DNA of 64,000 bases from the NCBI GenBank assembly GCA_017526745.1, contig JAFXQX010000029.1, positions 62,001 to 126,000 of the forward strand, in the 5' to 3' direction. Source of the stretch: Lachnospiraceae bacterium (GTDB lineage: Bacteria > Bacillota > Clostridia > Lachnospirales > Lachnospiraceae). The notes below the pieces were generated by a model, which was not told the DNA's origin, did no database searches, and worked only from the letters and a program-made list of their open reading frames with translations. This document shows positions 7,225 to 15,848 of this stretch, in pieces; the stretch's first letter is position 1; each line of letters starts with the position of its first letter. The position numbers and the translations under genes are program-made.

Positions 7225-8794
7225 TCAGATAGGATACCGCCCCAAAGACGAAAAACGTGCCGTCATAAGAGATGCCGGCGGTGATACGGAATTTGACGTC
7301 AGAAGATGTGATACGAAAGAATCCGTATTTAAGGGCACTATAACAAATGGCTCCGGTCTCGGATCGTCTGGGGACAGTGTTTCTTATGCGGATCTGTCGG
7401 CGCTTACAAGGCCCGGCAGATATATGGTCACAACATCTTCCGGAAAGGAATCGTATGAATTTGAGATAGGTGATGGAGTATATGACGGGGCATTAGCCGA
7501 TTCGCTCAGGATGCTTTATCTGCAAAGATGCGGAACGGATCTTCCCGAAGAATATGCCGGAGAGTTTGCCCATGGAAAATGTCATGATGAGATCGCAACG
7601 ATCTACGGAGAAACCGGTCAGATGGAAGTTTCCGGAGGATGGCATGATGCGGGTGACTACGGAAGATATACCGTCCCGGGAGCAAAGGCTGTTGCCGATC
7701 TTCTTCTTGCATATGAACTGTATCCCGGCTCATTTGATGATAACCTCGGTATTCCCGAAAGCAATAACGGAATAAAGGATGTGCTTGATGAGGCAAGATT
7801 TGAATTGGAGTGGCTCCATAAGATGCAGCTTCCTTCCGGATGCGTCTCCCATAAAGTGACGGGGCTTGATTTTGACGGGTTTATTATGCCTGATAAATGT
7901 ACGAGCAAGCTGTATGTGATGCCGGCATCCAAGACCGCAACGGCTGATTTTGCTGGCGTCATGTACATGGCTGGAAGAGTATACAGGGATATCGATCCCG
8001 CATTTTCCGACAAGTGCATAGCGGCAGCTGATCGTGCGCTGGCGGCATATACAGACCACAGAAAGGATGAGGGATTTACCAATCCGCCGGATGTACTGAC
8101 CGGTGAGTACAGGGATGACTGCAGTGAGGACGAGTTCCTCTGGGCTGTCTGCGAAGGCTACAGAACGACAGGTGACAGAAGATTTGAGTCTCTTCTAGAT
8201 ACGGTCGATATGTCGCTGATAAGATACGAGGGTTTCGGCTGGGATGACATGAGCGGTTATGCTTATTATGCATACCTTGCCGCAAAGGATCCGATGAAGA
8301 CGAAACATGATCTTAAGGGGAGATTTTACGGGATGTGCGATAAGGCGGCCCGGACAGCGCTTACCGGAGAGGCATACGGTTCCAGTCTTGACGATGATTA
8401 TGCATGGGGATCCAATATGTACATCGCCAACAATGCAATGGCACTTCTTCTCGCATCGTCTCTTGAGTATAACAAGGATTATGAACTTGCCGCAAAGAGA
8501 CAGCTTGACTATATACTCGGGACCAATCCGTGCTCATACTGTTTTCTTACGGGATACGGAACGAACAGTCCGCAAAATCCGCATCACAGGCCGAGCGTTG
8601 CGCAAAAAAAAGCCATGAAGGGCATGCTTGTCGGAGGAGCTGATTCGTATCTCGAGGACGAATGGGCTCAGAAGGCGCTTAAAAATGTTCCGAAGGCCAA
8701 ATGCTATATTGATGTCTCCGACAGTTATTCATGCAATGAGATAACGATATACTGGAATTCACCGCTTGTATTCGTGCTCGCGGCCTTTAGGTGA
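7193..8794 (+). CDS. Glycoside hydrolase family 9 enzyme without signal peptide
   Basis: 533 residues. Residues about 8-95 are the CelD-type N-terminal immunoglobulin-like domain (INLNQIGYRP, the classic opening), followed by a complete GH9 catalytic domain: GGWHDAGDYGRY with Asp152 and Asp155, the late motif NPHHRPS, and the catalytic acid Glu516 in SCNEITIYWNSPL. GH9 enzymes cleave beta-1,4 glucans or related oligosaccharides with inversion. No signal peptide, dockerin or binding module is present, so it should act inside the cell on imported oligosaccharides, perhaps as an exo-acting enzyme. GGAAG at 7186-7190 serves ATG 7193 or 7196. Confidence 0.92.
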   Translation: MMIKETQINLNQIGYRPKDEKRAVIRDAGGDTEFDVRRCDTKESVFKGTITNGSGLGSSGDSVSYADLSALTRPGRYMVTTSSGKESYEFEIGDGVYDGALADSLRMLYLQRCGTDLPEEYAGEFAHGKCHDEIATIYGETGQMEVSGGWHDAGDYGRYTVPGAKAVADLLLAYELYPGSFDDNLGIPESNNGIKDVLDEARFELEWLHKMQLPSGCVSHKVTGLDFDGFIMPDKCTSKLYVMPASKTATADFAGVMYMAGRVYRDIDPAFSDKCIAAADRALAAYTDHRKDEGFTNPPDVLTGEYRDDCSEDEFLWAVCEGYRTTGDRRFESLLDTVDMSLIRYEGFGWDDMSGYAYYAYLAAKDPMKTKHDLKGRFYGMCDKAARTALTGEAYGSSLDDDYAWGSNMYIANNAMALLLASSLEYNKDYELAAKRQLDYILGTNPCSYCFLTGYGTNSPQNPHHRPSVAQKKAMKGMLVGGADSYLEDEWAQKALKNVPKAKCYIDVSDSYSCNEITIYWNSPLVFVLAAFR

Positions 8795-8796
8795 TA

Positions 8797-9687
8797 ATGG
8801 ATAAACTCGTCTGTATCGCAGGAACGAATGCTTCGGGAAAGAGCGCTCTGGCGATAGAACTTGCAAAAAAATACGACGCTGAGATAGTAAGTGCCGATTC
8901 CAGACAGGTGTTTGCGGGGCTGGATCTCGGATCCGGAAAGGTCACAAAAGATGAGATGCAGGGTATCAGACATCATCTTCTGGATGTGGCAGATCCCGGT
9001 GAGTTCTTTTCGCTCGCTCATTTCCAGAAGCTTGCTTATGATGCGATAGATGATATAATCGGCAGAGGAAAGAAAGCCTTCCTTGCGGGAGGCACCGGAC
9101 TGTATATCAATGCCGTGGCAGACGGTTATGTCCTGTCGGGATCCGCACCGGACCCAAAACTTCGAAGATCTATCGAAGAAATGACCAAAGAGGACCTTAT
9201 CGGGATCATCCGCCAAAATGCCCCGGAGGCTCTTTTAGCCCTTGATATGAATAACAAAAGACGTCTTGAGAGGGCGGCTGAAAAAGCCCTGGCAAGAGTT
9301 GAAGATCAGCCCAATGTCAAACGATACGATACCCTTATCATCGGTGTTACATGGCCGAGAGAGGAACTGTATGAGCGCATAAGGGTAAGACTTGATCAAA
9401 GACTTGCAAAAGGCATGATAGAAGAAGTCGAAGGGCTCCTTGACCGGGGAGTATCGGATGATTTTCTGTACAGGCTGGGACTTGAATACAGATATATTCT
9501 CATGTATCTGCAGGGTAGATTTGACGATTACGACAGTTTCCATGACAAACTGTTCATGGAGATAAGACATCTGGCGAAAGAGCAGATGACATGGTTTCGA
9601 AAAAGAAGGGATATCCTGTGGATCGACATGAAGGATGATCCTGTAAAAGAGGCGTCGGAACTGATCGACGGCTTTTATCAAACGTAA
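8797..9687 (+). CDS. miaA: tRNA dimethylallyltransferase MiaA
   Basis: About 296 residues. It transfers a dimethylallyl group to N6 of A37 in tRNAs that read codons beginning with U. The P-loop is AGTNASGKSALAIELA, and the family motifs SADSRQVFAGLDLGSGK, HHLLDV and AGGTGLYI follow; a C-terminal WFRKR matches the family. The P-loop has GTNASGKS where textbook MiaA has GPTASGKT, so this is a divergent branch and some uncertainty on substrate remains. Its first codon may be GTG 8791 or ATG 8797; both lie on the stop of the GH9 gene, so the genes are translationally coupled. Confidence 0.85.
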   Translation: MDKLVCIAGTNASGKSALAIELAKKYDAEIVSADSRQVFAGLDLGSGKVTKDEMQGIRHHLLDVADPGEFFSLAHFQKLAYDAIDDIIGRGKKAFLAGGTGLYINAVADGYVLSGSAPDPKLRRSIEEMTKEDLIGIIRQNAPEALLALDMNNKRRLERAAEKALARVEDQPNVKRYDTLIIGVTWPREELYERIRVRLDQRLAKGMIEEVEGLLDRGVSDDFLYRLGLEYRYILMYLQGRFDDYDSFHDKLFMEIRHLAKEQMTWFRKRRDILWIDMKDDPVKEASELIDGFYQT

Positions 9688-9724
9688 TGAAATTTAGGCC
9701 GGATTGTGATATAAAAGGTATAGT

Positions 9725-11488
9725 ATGGAAACGATCATAGCGCTGTCGATCGTCGTTACGGCGGGTCTGGTGGCAATCTCCCAGTATTTTTCATATGCAG
9801 GCAGATCTGTATCTGAGCAAAGCAGGATCAGATACATGGTCTTTACGTTTTCCATTGCCGCATCGGCGTTTATCTCGGTGGCGATGGAACTGTCATATCC
9901 CGGCATGTTCTGCTTCATTCTTTACGGACTTGATAAGTTTTTCAAAGTCCTGATGATGTGTGAAGTCCTTCTTCTTACCATGGATATGATCGATGTGGAA
10001 AAACGGTACACGTCGGTATTTATCAGTCTTGTATCATATGCATCGGTCATCCTGTATTTTACGGATACGATCATGCAGGGCGGAATGCTGGACCGGAGCC
10101 CTTTCGGGATCTATCTTTCTCCACGCGCCCCCTGGCATCAGGCATTGTATTTCATATATTACATGTTCTATGTCGTTATGCTCATAACCTTTGTGGTATA
10201 CAGGGCTGCGGCAATATACAAGAAATGCGAGAAGCAGGATCTTATGCTTCTTCTGATCGTCTATGTGTTTTCTGCCGCCGGATTCATTGCGGAGCAGTTC
10301 ATTATTGTTTATTCGCTTCCGTATGTTCCGCTGGTCATACTTTTCAATCTGGTCGCAGCCATATTCATGAGAAAACTGCTGATCTATCATGACACCATTT
10401 CGCTTAGGGCCGATCACTTTAAAAAAGAACTCGATGACGGAAGGACAGACGTGGTATTCATTCTCGATGATCAGCTTAAGATCGTATTTGAGAACAGGAG
10501 AGCCCAAGTTCTGTCGGATCTGTTTGATGATGAATATGTGGGCCGCAAGATCACCGATGTGTTCAGGTTTTCATCCGGTGCGCTCGCACAGATCTGCCAG
10601 ACCGGTGATGAGAATGCGTTCGGCTTAAGTGCCGACTATGCGGTAAATGACCGTCACGTGAACATGATCATCAACCACAGGCTTGATGACTACGGCGAGA
10701 TCATTGCCACGGTCGTTTTTGTCTACAACATGGAGGATATCGAGAAGAACGACAATCTCATCAATGATGTGAGTGAGGAAAACGGCGAGGAGATGATCAG
10801 GAACGCCGTAAATATAACCCGCGGAGCGAGAGTACTGATCGTGGACGAGGATATTCTGTTCCTGAACGTGTTCCAGCGTATACTCAAGCCTTACGAGGTC
10901 GTCGTGACGCGTGCCGTTTCAGGCAAGGATGCGCTTGAACAGATCGAAAATCATATATATGACATTATCTTTGTCGCCTATGAGATGGAGAAGATGACGG
11001 GTGCTTTGCTCGTATCGAGCGTTCGCAGCATGGAAGGCGAATACTTCGCATCGGTTCCTATCGTGTTCACGACCACTGCGGACATAAATGATGTATTTAC
11101 GGGATTTCTTGAAGCGGGATTCAATGATTATCTGGAAAAACCCGTATCAAGAAGGTCTCTCAATTCGGTACTTACGAGATGGCTCTGGCAGAGATTCGGC
11201 AGTGAAGAGGAAAAGGAACTGCCTAAAGAGAATAAGTTCATTCCTCAGTACAATGAGCTTAATATCCTGGTCGGTGATGCCGAGAAGATGTTTTCAGAGA
11301 AAAAATATGAGATGCTCGGATTCTGCATAAAAGGCATAGAACGCGACAGCAGGATCCTGGGCCTTTCCGATATAGCCGATCTGTCATCGGATCTTAACGA
11401 AGCGCTTATCTTTGATGATGAGGAAAAGGTTGCCCAGTTGTTCAATAAGCTTCGCGCCGGCATAAGGGATGCGATCACCATAAAGTGA
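9725..11488 (+). CDS. 7TM protein with inactivated receiver and Hpt-like domains
   Basis: 587 residues. Residues 1-225 hold about seven membrane segments; about 235-335 look PAS-like (DVVFILDDQLKIVFENRRA); about 362-490 are a receiver domain; the last 80 residues resemble a histidine phosphotransfer (Hpt) helix bundle. There is no HisKA or ATPase domain. In the receiver the acidic pair (IVDEDILFLN), Thr (VFTTTAD) and Lys (YLEKPV) remain, but the phospho-acceptor Asp is Ala418 in FVAYEMEKMTG. In the Hpt-like tail the H-x-x-K-G His appears as Phe533 in FCIKG. The layout mirrors a hybrid kinase that has lost all chemistry, so a binding or sensing role is inferred. AAAAGG precedes ATG 9725. Confidence 0.82.
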   Translation: METIIALSIVVTAGLVAISQYFSYAGRSVSEQSRIRYMVFTFSIAASAFISVAMELSYPGMFCFILYGLDKFFKVLMMCEVLLLTMDMIDVEKRYTSVFISLVSYASVILYFTDTIMQGGMLDRSPFGIYLSPRAPWHQALYFIYYMFYVVMLITFVVYRAAAIYKKCEKQDLMLLLIVYVFSAAGFIAEQFIIVYSLPYVPLVILFNLVAAIFMRKLLIYHDTISLRADHFKKELDDGRTDVVFILDDQLKIVFENRRAQVLSDLFDDEYVGRKITDVFRFSSGALAQICQTGDENAFGLSADYAVNDRHVNMIINHRLDDYGEIIATVVFVYNMEDIEKNDNLINDVSEENGEEMIRNAVNITRGARVLIVDEDILFLNVFQRILKPYEVVVTRAVSGKDALEQIENHIYDIIFVAYEMEKMTGALLVSSVRSMEGEYFASVPIVFTTTADINDVFTGFLEAGFNDYLEKPVSRRSLNSVLTRWLWQRFGSEEEKELPKENKFIPQYNELNILVGDAEKMFSEKKYEMLGFCIKGIERDSRILGLSDIADLSSDLNEALIFDDEEKVAQLFNKLRAGIRDAITIK

Positions 11489-14400
11489 TCAGTCCTCATC
11501 CTCATCAAGATTCTTAAATGCGGTCGACAGCATCAGTTTGATACGGTTTAACTGATTGACTTCCGATGCACCCGGATCGTAATCTATAGCTACGATATTG
11601 GCTTTTCTGTACTTTCTTCTGATCGCTTTTATTACGCCCTTTCCGACAACATGGTTTGGCAGGCATCCGAACGGCTGTGTACATACAATGTTGAACACGC
11701 CGTCGTGTATCAGTTCCATCATCTCACCCGTAAGGAACCATCCCTCCCCGGTCTGATTACCTATATCAACGATCGATCTGGCATATTCCGCAAGAGTCCT
11801 GATATGTACGGGAGGTTCGAAATGACGGCTTTGCCGGAGAGCATTTACCGATGCACTCCTTACTTTTTCCACTGCCCATATTCCGAGAGAGGCGATGGTG
11901 GCGGTACTCATCCTGGTCCCGAGGTGCTCCGCCTTGTATTTCTGGTTATAGAAGCAGTACTGCAGAAAATCAAGCAGATCGGGCATTACGGCCTCCGCAC
12001 CTTCTGCTTCGAGAAGATTGACAAGATCGTTGTTCGCGGTGGGAGAGAACTTGACGAGGATCTCTCCGACTATGCCCACCCTGGGTTTTCTGATATCTTC
12101 ATTTATCGCCAGATTGTCAAAATCCGAAACTATCTGTTTGCACAGCTTTCGAAAAGTCGGTATCGATATATGGTCTGATCCTATAAAATCCCGGCAGGGT
12201 TTTATCCATTTCTCGTGAAGGGCATCCGCAGAGCCCGGAACGATCTCATAAGGCCGCATCCTGTACAGACATCTCATGAATATGTCGCCGATCGCCGCCG
12301 CACATATCCCGCGCAGAAGGAATTTCGGGGTTATCTTAAATCCCGGATTGGATTCAAGCTTTGAAAGATTAAGCGATATTACGGGAATGTGTTCGTAGCC
12401 TGCCTTGGCAAGGGCTCTTCTGATGAAACCGATATAGTTTGTGGCACGGCATCCTCCGCCGGTCTGAGTCATGATCACCGCAAGACGGTCGGTGTCATAT
12501 TTTCCGGACAATATCGCATCCATGATCTGTCCGACAACTATAAGGGACGGATAGCAGGCATCGTTGTTCACAAACTGGAGCCCCATGTCTATAGCGGCCC
12601 GGTTTGAATTGTTAAGGACCACTATGTTGTATCCTTCGGCGCTAAAAGCGCTCTCCAGAAGGTCGAAATGTATCGGCGACATCTGGGGGCAGAGTATGGT
12701 ATATCTGTTCTTATACATCTCCTCGGTGTACAGAACACGGTTATACGCCGCAGACCTTATGACTCTTTTTTCGGCCTTGCGCTCCCTTATCCTGATAGCC
12801 GCAAGAAGCGAGCGGATCCTTATCCGGGCGGCGCCCAGATTGTTAACTTCATCGATCTTCAGGCAGGTATAGATCTTGTCACCCGATGAGAGGATATCGT
12901 TGACCTGATCCGTTGTTACCGCATCCAGACCGCAGCCGAACGAATTGAGCTGTACAAGTTCAAGATCGTTCCGCCATTTAACATATGATGCTGCAGCATA
13001 GAGGCGAGAATGATACATCCACTGGTCTGAAACGATCGTCGGACGCTCAACTTCGGACAGATGCGAGATCGAATCTTCCGTAAGTACAGCCAGTCCGTAG
13101 GAATTGATCATCTCCGGGATCCCGTGATTGATCTCGGGATCTATATGATACGGCCTTCCGGCGAGGACTATACCGCTTTTTTTGTTGTCGGTAAGATACT
13201 TAAGTACTTCTTCCCCTTTTTGCTGTATTTCTGATCTGACACGGTCAAGTTCTTCCCATCCGGCTTTGGCCGCATAGTACACCTCGTCGGCAGGAATGTC
13301 GGAAAAGGCCGCAACAAGCCCTTTTGCCGCCGTATCGAAATTTGTAAATGCAAGGAAGGGATTCATGAACCTGACCTGTCCCATGCATATCTCATCAACG
13401 TTATTCTTGATGTTCTCACTGTAGGATGTGACGATGGGGCAGTTGTAATGGTTGCTCGCTTTCGGAAACTCGTTTCGTTCGTAGAACACGCTCGGATAGA
13501 ATATGAGCGGGACCCCTTTCTTGATAAGCCACATTATATGACCGTGTGCCAGCTTTGCGGGATAGCATTCACTTTCACTCGGTATTGATTCTATCCCCAT
13601 CTCATAGATCTTATGGGAACTGATCGGAGACAGGACAATGCTGTATCCGAGCTTTGTCAGAAACGTGTGCCAGAAAGGATAGTTCTCATACATGTTGAGA
13701 ACCCTCGGTATCCCGATCACTCCGCGCACGGCTTCGGTCTTATCGAGACTTTCATAATCAAAGAGGCGGTGGAGCTTATACTCGTAAAGGTTCGGAAGAT
13801 TTTCCTCGTTTTTGATCTTTCCTATACCGCGTTCACATCTGTTTCCGGAAATGAACTGACGGCCGCCGGAAAATTTATTGATGGTAAGGCGGCAGCTGTT
13901 GGTACATCCTTTGCACTTGGCCATTGATGTCTCAAATGTGAAAGCTTTCAGTTTTTCAAATGTAAGGATGGAGGATGAAGGATTATCTTCATAGCGTTCT
14001 TTTGCGATAAGGGCAGCTCCGTACGCACCCATGATGCCGGCTATGTCGGGACGTATCACCTCAACGGAAGCGATCTTCTCGAGAGAGCGCAGTACAGCAT
14101 CGTTGTAGAAAGTTCCGCCCTGAACAACGATCTTTTTGCCCAGTGTCGATGCATCGCTGACCTTTATGACCTTAAACAGTGCGTTTTTGATGACCGAGTA
14201 TGCAAGACCCGCAGAGATGTCCGCTACATCAGCTCCCTCCTTCTGGGCCTGCTTTACCTTGGAGTTCATGAACACGGTACATCTTGTTCCCAGATCGATA
14301 GGATGCTTGGCAAATAGTGCCTCGGCGGCAAAATCGGACACGGTATAGTCAAGGCTTCTTGCAAAAGTCTCTATGAAAGATCCGCAACCGCTGGAACATG

Positions 14401-15733
14401 CTTCGTTTAAAAGTACGTTGTCCACCGCATGATTTTTGATCCGGATGCATTTCATGTCCTGACCGCCTATGTCGAGAATGCAGTCAACATCGGGTTCGAA
14501 ATGCGAAGCTGCGTAGTAATGTGAGATTGTCTCAACTTCGCCGTCATCGAGCATGAGAGCCGATTTGATAAGAGCCTCGCCATAGCCGGTGGAACAGCTG
14601 TGGGCGATCACGGCATCCTTGGGAAGGATCGAGTATATCTCGGTAAGAGCCCTTATGGATGTTGCAAGAGGGCTTCCGTTGTTGTTGTCGTAAAATGAAT
14701 AGAGAAGGTTACCTTTTGCATCGACAAGAGCTGCTTTGGTAGTAGTGGAACCCGCATCGATACCGAGGAAGCATTCCCCGTGATGATCCGCCAGATCTTT
14801 TTTTATGACTTTGGCCCTGGAATGCCTTGCCGTAAACTGATCGTACTCAGTCCGGTCATTAAACAGAGGTTCCATTCTGGCCACTTCGAAATCCATATGT
14901 ATCCTGTTCGCCAGAAGAGTTATAAGAGAATCAACGGATACGGGACAGTCGTCTTTATGGTTCATGGCGGCACCCATTGCCGCAAACAGATGTGAGTTCT
15001 CGGGAATGAAAGCATGCTCGTCATCCAATTTTAAAGTACGGATGAAAGCATTGGTAAGCTCCGACAGAAAGTGAAGAGGCCCTCCGAGAAAAGCAACATG
15101 TCCCCTGATGGGTTTTCCGCATGCAAGCCCTGAAATGGTCTGGTTGACAACAGCCTGGAAGATGGAAGCCGCCAGGTCTTCTTTTGTGGCCCCGTCATTA
15201 ATCAGGGGCTGAATGTCGGACTTGGCAAAGACACCGCATCTTGCAGCTATCGTGTAGAGACTGTGATAGTCTTTGGCATATTCGTTAAGCCCGGCCCCGT
15301 CCGTCATGAGAAGCGAAGCCATCTGGTCGATAAATGAACCGGTACCTCCGGCGCATATCCCGTTCATGCGCTGTTCGATGTTACCGTCCTCAAAGTATAT
15401 GATCTTGGCATCCTCGCCGCCAAGCTCAATAGCGACATCCGTTTCGGGAGCGATGACGGAGAGCGCGGTTGATACGCATATGACTTCCTGAACAAAAGGG
15501 ATATTCATATGGGATGCAAGAGTCAGCCCGCCGCTTCCGGTGATTATCGGATACAGATCTACCGGGCCGAGCCGCTCCTTTGCGGCTTCGAGAAGTGATC
15601 TGAGAGTGTTCTGTATATCGGCGAAGTGCCGTTTGTAATCGGCAAACAGAAGATCGCCGTTTTCATTCAGTATTGCTATCTTAACGGTGGTTGAACCTAT
15701 GTCAATACCGAGACTGTATGAGTTATTTTGCAT
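11489..15733 (-). CDS. Fused acyl-CoA dehydratase activase / DUF2229 / HgdB-like protein
   Basis: 1414 residues. Two ASKHA-fold BadF/BcrA-type ATPase modules lie in tandem: residues about 1-270 (GIDIGSTTVKIA, ELGGEDAK, GICAGGTGSF) and about 320-590 (GIDAGSTTTKAAL, DIGGQDMK, EACSSGCGSF). Next come a Cys-rich segment (KCKGCTNSC), a DUF2229 region (SESECYPAKLAHGH) and a C-terminal HgdB-like part (CTQPFGCLPNHV). Smaller relatives activate 2-hydroxyacyl-CoA dehydratases by ATP-driven electron transfer from a 4Fe-4S cluster. The function of these giant fusions is unknown; no separate dehydratase subunits are nearby. TAAGG sits before the ATG at 15733. Its stop abuts that of the preceding + strand gene. 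Confidence 0.9.
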   Translation of the reverse strand: MQNNSYSLGIDIGSTTVKIAILNENGDLLFADYKRHFADIQNTLRSLLEAAKERLGPVDLYPIITGSGGLTLASHMNIPFVQEVICVSTALSVIAPETDVAIELGGEDAKIIYFEDGNIEQRMNGICAGGTGSFIDQMASLLMTDGAGLNEYAKDYHSLYTIAARCGVFAKSDIQPLINDGATKEDLAASIFQAVVNQTISGLACGKPIRGHVAFLGGPLHFLSELTNAFIRTLKLDDEHAFIPENSHLFAAMGAAMNHKDDCPVSVDSLITLLANRIHMDFEVARMEPLFNDRTEYDQFTARHSRAKVIKKDLADHHGECFLGIDAGSTTTKAALVDAKGNLLYSFYDNNNGSPLATSIRALTEIYSILPKDAVIAHSCSTGYGEALIKSALMLDDGEVETISHYYAASHFEPDVDCILDIGGQDMKCIRIKNHAVDNVLLNEACSSGCGSFIETFARSLDYTVSDFAAEALFAKHPIDLGTRCTVFMNSKVKQAQKEGADVADISAGLAYSVIKNALFKVIKVSDASTLGKKIVVQGGTFYNDAVLRSLEKIASVEVIRPDIAGIMGAYGAALIAKERYEDNPSSSILTFEKLKAFTFETSMAKCKGCTNSCRLTINKFSGGRQFISGNRCERGIGKIKNEENLPNLYEYKLHRLFDYESLDKTEAVRGVIGIPRVLNMYENYPFWHTFLTKLGYSIVLSPISSHKIYEMGIESIPSESECYPAKLAHGHIMWLIKKGVPLIFYPSVFYERNEFPKASNHYNCPIVTSYSENIKNNVDEICMGQVRFMNPFLAFTNFDTAAKGLVAAFSDIPADEVYYAAKAGWEELDRVRSEIQQKGEEVLKYLTDNKKSGIVLAGRPYHIDPEINHGIPEMINSYGLAVLTEDSISHLSEVERPTIVSDQWMYHSRLYAAASYVKWRNDLELVQLNSFGCGLDAVTTDQVNDILSSGDKIYTCLKIDEVNNLGAARIRIRSLLAAIRIRERKAEKRVIRSAAYNRVLYTEEMYKNRYTILCPQMSPIHFDLLESAFSAEGYNIVVLNNSNRAAIDMGLQFVNNDACYPSLIVVGQIMDAILSGKYDTDRLAVIMTQTGGGCRATNYIGFIRRALAKAGYEHIPVISLNLSKLESNPGFKITPKFLLRGICAAAIGDIFMRCLYRMRPYEIVPGSADALHEKWIKPCRDFIGSDHISIPTFRKLCKQIVSDFDNLAINEDIRKPRVGIVGEILVKFSPTANNDLVNLLEAEGAEAVMPDLLDFLQYCFYNQKYKAEHLGTRMSTATIASLGIWAVEKVRSASVNALRQSRHFEPPVHIRTLAEYARSIVDIGNQTGEGWFLTGEMMELIHDGVFNIVCTQPFGCLPNHVVGKGVIKAIRRKYRKANIVAIDYDPGASEVNQLNRIKLMLSTAFKNLDEDED

Positions 15734-15766
15734 TTTTATGACCTTATTTCTTCAATTTGAGTTCTT

Positions 15767-15795
15767 ATTATAATGCCAAAGTGCTTCATTTACAA
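15767..15795 (-). promoter_or_regulatory. Promoter for the 1414-residue activase gene
   Basis: On the minus strand TTGTAA (15790-15795) and TATAAT (15767-15772) are 17 bases apart. The start codon is 34 bases beyond the -10 box. The -35 box shares five bases with the -35 box of the divergent promoter. Confidence 0.7.
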
Positions 15796-15817
15796 GTAAT
15801 GTGCAAAATGGTATAAT
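15789..15817 (+). promoter_or_regulatory. Promoter for the rhomboid-like gene
   Basis: TTTACA (15789-15794) and TATAAT (15812-15817) with a 17-base spacer, 31 bases before ATG 15849. The -35 box overlaps that of the opposing promoter. Confidence 0.72.
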
Positions 15818-15848
15818 ATCTCGGATTATGTGATCATCTGAGGTTTAT

